A DNA stretch of 64,000 nt from Azolla caroliniana (Eukaryota > Polypodiophyta), in NCBI GenBank assembly GCA_043228905.1, contig JBHGNT010000006.1, forward strand, positions 16,802,001 through 16,866,000, read 5' to 3'. This document shows, piece after piece, positions 61,999 to 64,000 of the stretch. Each line of letters opens with the position of its first letter. Within the stretch, counting starts at the first letter, position 1. The translations under genes and the position numbers were made by a program. The notes beneath the pieces are model-generated. The model saw nothing but the letters and a program-made list of their open reading frames with translations, did no database searches and had not been told where the DNA came from.

Positions 61999-62499
61999 AC
62001 GATGATGATTATCAATGACAAAGATAGACATGGCGTAATAGCGAAGATAATGGAGAGTATGATGGTAAGAGAGATTGGCATGAAGATGTTGAGAATCGTT
62101 GAGAAGCATTGTGGGGTGGGGGGTGGTGCCTAGAATGGCTCCACCCTCCTCCCAAGGGGGTTCAACGTTAAGGGGAGGGAAGAGAGAGAGAGAGAGATGA
62201 AAAGAGAGATAGATAGAGAAAAATGATTCATTCATATTTCATTCATTCCCCATAAGGGGTTAAATAGTTCAAGAGGGGGTAGATACATAGGGGTGTAAGC
62301 CCCCTCGAGCATTCATACTGGACACTCACTCACACCTCCTCGTATCCATCCGCATGCACACACGTGTGCATGTGTTCACATACGTATAGACTCACAATTA
62401 CATTTATGTCCCCTACACATACACAACAACATCATGATAACATTCGACCCTCGCTCATCGCACTGACTCTCCGTACATCTCGTACGGGGTAACAGTGGC

Positions 62500-62916
62500 T
62501 ACCCCATCTCCGATCACGGAAGCGTCGATTACCCTTGCCTCCTCCTCTTCCTCGATCTCCTTGTCGTCGTCTTGGTTGCCCGCCTTGCCACCGCCACCAT
62601 TCATCACTCTAGGTCTTACACCGGTTGTCGGGTCGGACGCCAAAGCCTCTAGAATCGGTGTGGGTAAGGTCTGGGCACCACCGCTTGTCTCCTCCCCGCT
62701 TGATGTTTCGGGCCATCGTGTCCCGAATCCTCAGCCCACTCTCGAAGTGGCGCTCCTCACTTCGTCGTCACCGGCCTCATCCATGGCCGTCCCTTTTCCA
62801 CAAGACGAGAGGCTCGCTTGCTTCGCACCCTCTCCAACGTTGTCGCCATTACACGCTCTTCCGGCCTCCGCATAGGCCCCATTGTCCACGTATAGGGAGG
62901 CTTCTTCCCCTAAAGA
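62500..62916 (-). other. RLG-N unit 2 internal region, last part
   Basis: Matches unit 1 near 33275-33690. The minus frame holds PRVMNGGGGKAGNQDDDKE. It ends ATAGGGAGGC, then TTCTTCCCCTAAAGA, and meets the LTR without the gag and primer site present in unit 1. So unit 2 has lost its 5' internal end. Confidence 0.7.
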
Positions 62917-63473
62917 TGTCGCGATATTCCACGAGCGCGTGTAGGATCCGAGGCGGGACCATAGGGGTCTTGAACTAGGGAGTTGAGGAGAAGGAATAAG
63001 ACACGAAATGGAAGCTTAGCTCAAGAGGAGAGGAGAATGAATATGACATGAAAATTGAACAAGATATGGATGGAGGCAAAATACTCAACAAGTTATATTA
63101 AGAAAACACAAACGAATACAACCATGGCGGCATAAGCCAAAACCCAACGACTACAAGAAACCCTAACCGAATAAGTAAAGTGAAGAAGATGAATAAGGAA
63201 ACCCTAAGAGAAACCCTAACCCTAAACCAAAATGGGAAAAAGAAGAACCCTAGAACTATGTGGTATACCTTTCACACTCAAAATAGGCAACCCCTTCACA
63301 AGTGACCCCTCCCTTCCTTTTATAGCCCAAGGAGGGAGGGACCTTACAATGTGGGATAAATTTCTCCTCTTTATTCTATACACCATTTTACATTGTAAGT
63401 GTGCACATGTTGCACACCGCCGACTTGCCCATTCTATCCCCGTTTCACACCGTAGCCGGAAATCTTCACGACA
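62917..63473 (-). repeat. RLG-N LTR copy 3 (557 bp)
   Basis: TGTCGCGATATTCCACG to TCTTCACGACA. A minus-strand TATA-like GGCTATAAAAGGAAGG lies near 63312-63330. Shorter than copy 2 and without its duplicated block. The minus sense has GTTCAAGACCCC near 62975. Confidence 0.82.
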
Positions 63474-64000
63474 TCCACCCCCACCAAACCGCACATCCAC
63501 CGATTTCGGCTACGGTGATCAACCGGGTCCTCCGCCGTCCCAGCACCCGACCGCCTCGCCGGCTCCTACTGACCCCGATCCGTCGAATCCATCCGATCCA
63601 TCAGGTCCACCGCGTGTCCCCAAACCACCAACTCCATCCGATCCTCCATATCCGACGTTCGTGCCTTCCTCGGACGCCGTTGTCGACCCGGCCACTCCGA
63701 CTTTCTTCGCCATGTATGCCCTTTGATTGGGGCCCCGGTCACTTCGGTTGTACGCCAGATTCTATGCCTTGTGTGCCGTGTATGTCCCTCCGTCGGTTTG
63801 ATCGTCTTCGCGTCCCGAACACTTCCACGTGCCAACTCTCTCCGCTCCGCGCTCGCCTTCCGCAGGCTCTTCCCGTGTGCCATTATCGTTCCCCGAATGC
63901 GTGATCGTTCTTCGGTCCTTAGGCCACCCCATTACACGCTCCTCGCTTCCCCCTTGCTTGTCGTGCTCTCTCGTCGTAGAGTGTACCATCATACCAACCT
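63474..64000 (-). other. RLG-N unit 3 internal region, cut by the window end
   Basis: A purine tract on the minus strand (GGTTTGGTGGGGGTGGA) beside the LTR, then sequence matching 41836-42360, including broken minus frames with GSEERVMGWPKDRRT. It shows the array continues. Confidence 0.75.

Larger units (their letters stand above)
54915..62494. mobile_element. Solo LTR (531 bp net) split by RLG-4
   Basis: Ten bases TGTTGTACGT at 54915-54924 continue at 61974 and end GGGGTAACA at 62494, flanked by GTGGC at 54910-54914 and 62495-62499. With RLG-4 and its duplication removed, a 531-bp TG...CA segment remains with no coding frame. It contains TTAGGG-type repeats at its start. The family is unknown. 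Confidence 0.8.
29981..64000 (-). mobile_element. RLG-N, tandem array of non-autonomous gypsy units sharing LTRs
   Basis: Three related LTRs (about 29981-31499, 40964-41835, 62917-63473) alternate with homologous internal regions. The middle LTR has a primer site and gag on its left, and a purine tract and internal region on its right, so it serves two units at once. Internal DNA to the right of the third LTR runs off the window. Coding sense is minus. Units have gag remnants but no RT or integrase. Other elements fill most of the span. The far end and its target duplication are not visible. Confidence 0.75.

Overview
The window is a 64 kb block of nested LTR retrotransposons from a plant nuclear genome. 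I find no host gene, rRNA gene, functional tRNA gene or CRISPR array. Every substantial reading frame is a Ty1/copia or Ty3/gypsy gag-pol, intact or broken. Typical plant copia polyproteins and initiator-methionine primer sites (TGGTATCAGAGC) mark a land plant. Two gypsy elements carry a canonical chromodomain and look self-priming, like the Tf1/sushi/Tcn1 group. Another gypsy element has a divergent FLDD reverse transcriptase. Together these hint at a non-seed plant (moss, lycophyte or fern), but that is inference. Names such as RLC-A and RLG-1 are labels used only here (RLC = copia, RLG = gypsy).

Left third (1-22.3 kb). A decayed copia, RLC-A (+), fills 1-2841 and 16121-17386. It was split by the gypsy RLG-1 (-, 2842-16120, duplicated target ACTTT), which was split by copia RLC-1 (+, 10008-15595, target CAAAA). 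RLC-A lies in an older minus-strand copia, RLC-B (17387 to about 20240), which also holds a solo LTR at 17720-18444. Gypsy debris and a second solo LTR follow, up to about 22.05 kb.

Middle (22.0-30.0 kb). A minus-strand copia pol, RLC-3, is split by RLG-2 (+, 22312-28100). RLG-2 has equal-length LTRs, a canonical chromodomain and a single nonsense codon in pol.

Right half (30-64 kb). A tandem array of non-autonomous gypsy units, RLG-N (-), shares LTRs head to tail. Its LTRs lie near 30.0-31.5, 40.96-41.84 and 62.92-63.47 kb, and it runs past the window end. Inserted in it are copia RLC-2 (33739-40403, broken), copia RLC-4 (43217-48578, intact 1338-aa frame, identical LTRs), gypsy RLG-3 (48900-54539, relative of RLG-2, broken) and a solo LTR split by gypsy RLG-4 (54925-61969, apparently intact, matching LTRs). 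RLG-4 shares LTR ends and primer site with RLG-N and is the likely source of its replication proteins.

The most interesting observations are: self-priming plus a conserved GTTAAAC frameshift site in RLG-2 and RLG-3; antisense tRNA-like boxes in three LTR families; the LTR-sharing RLG-N array with its possible partner RLG-4; and a conserved C-terminal Pol extension plus small basic frame in RLC-A and RLC-2.
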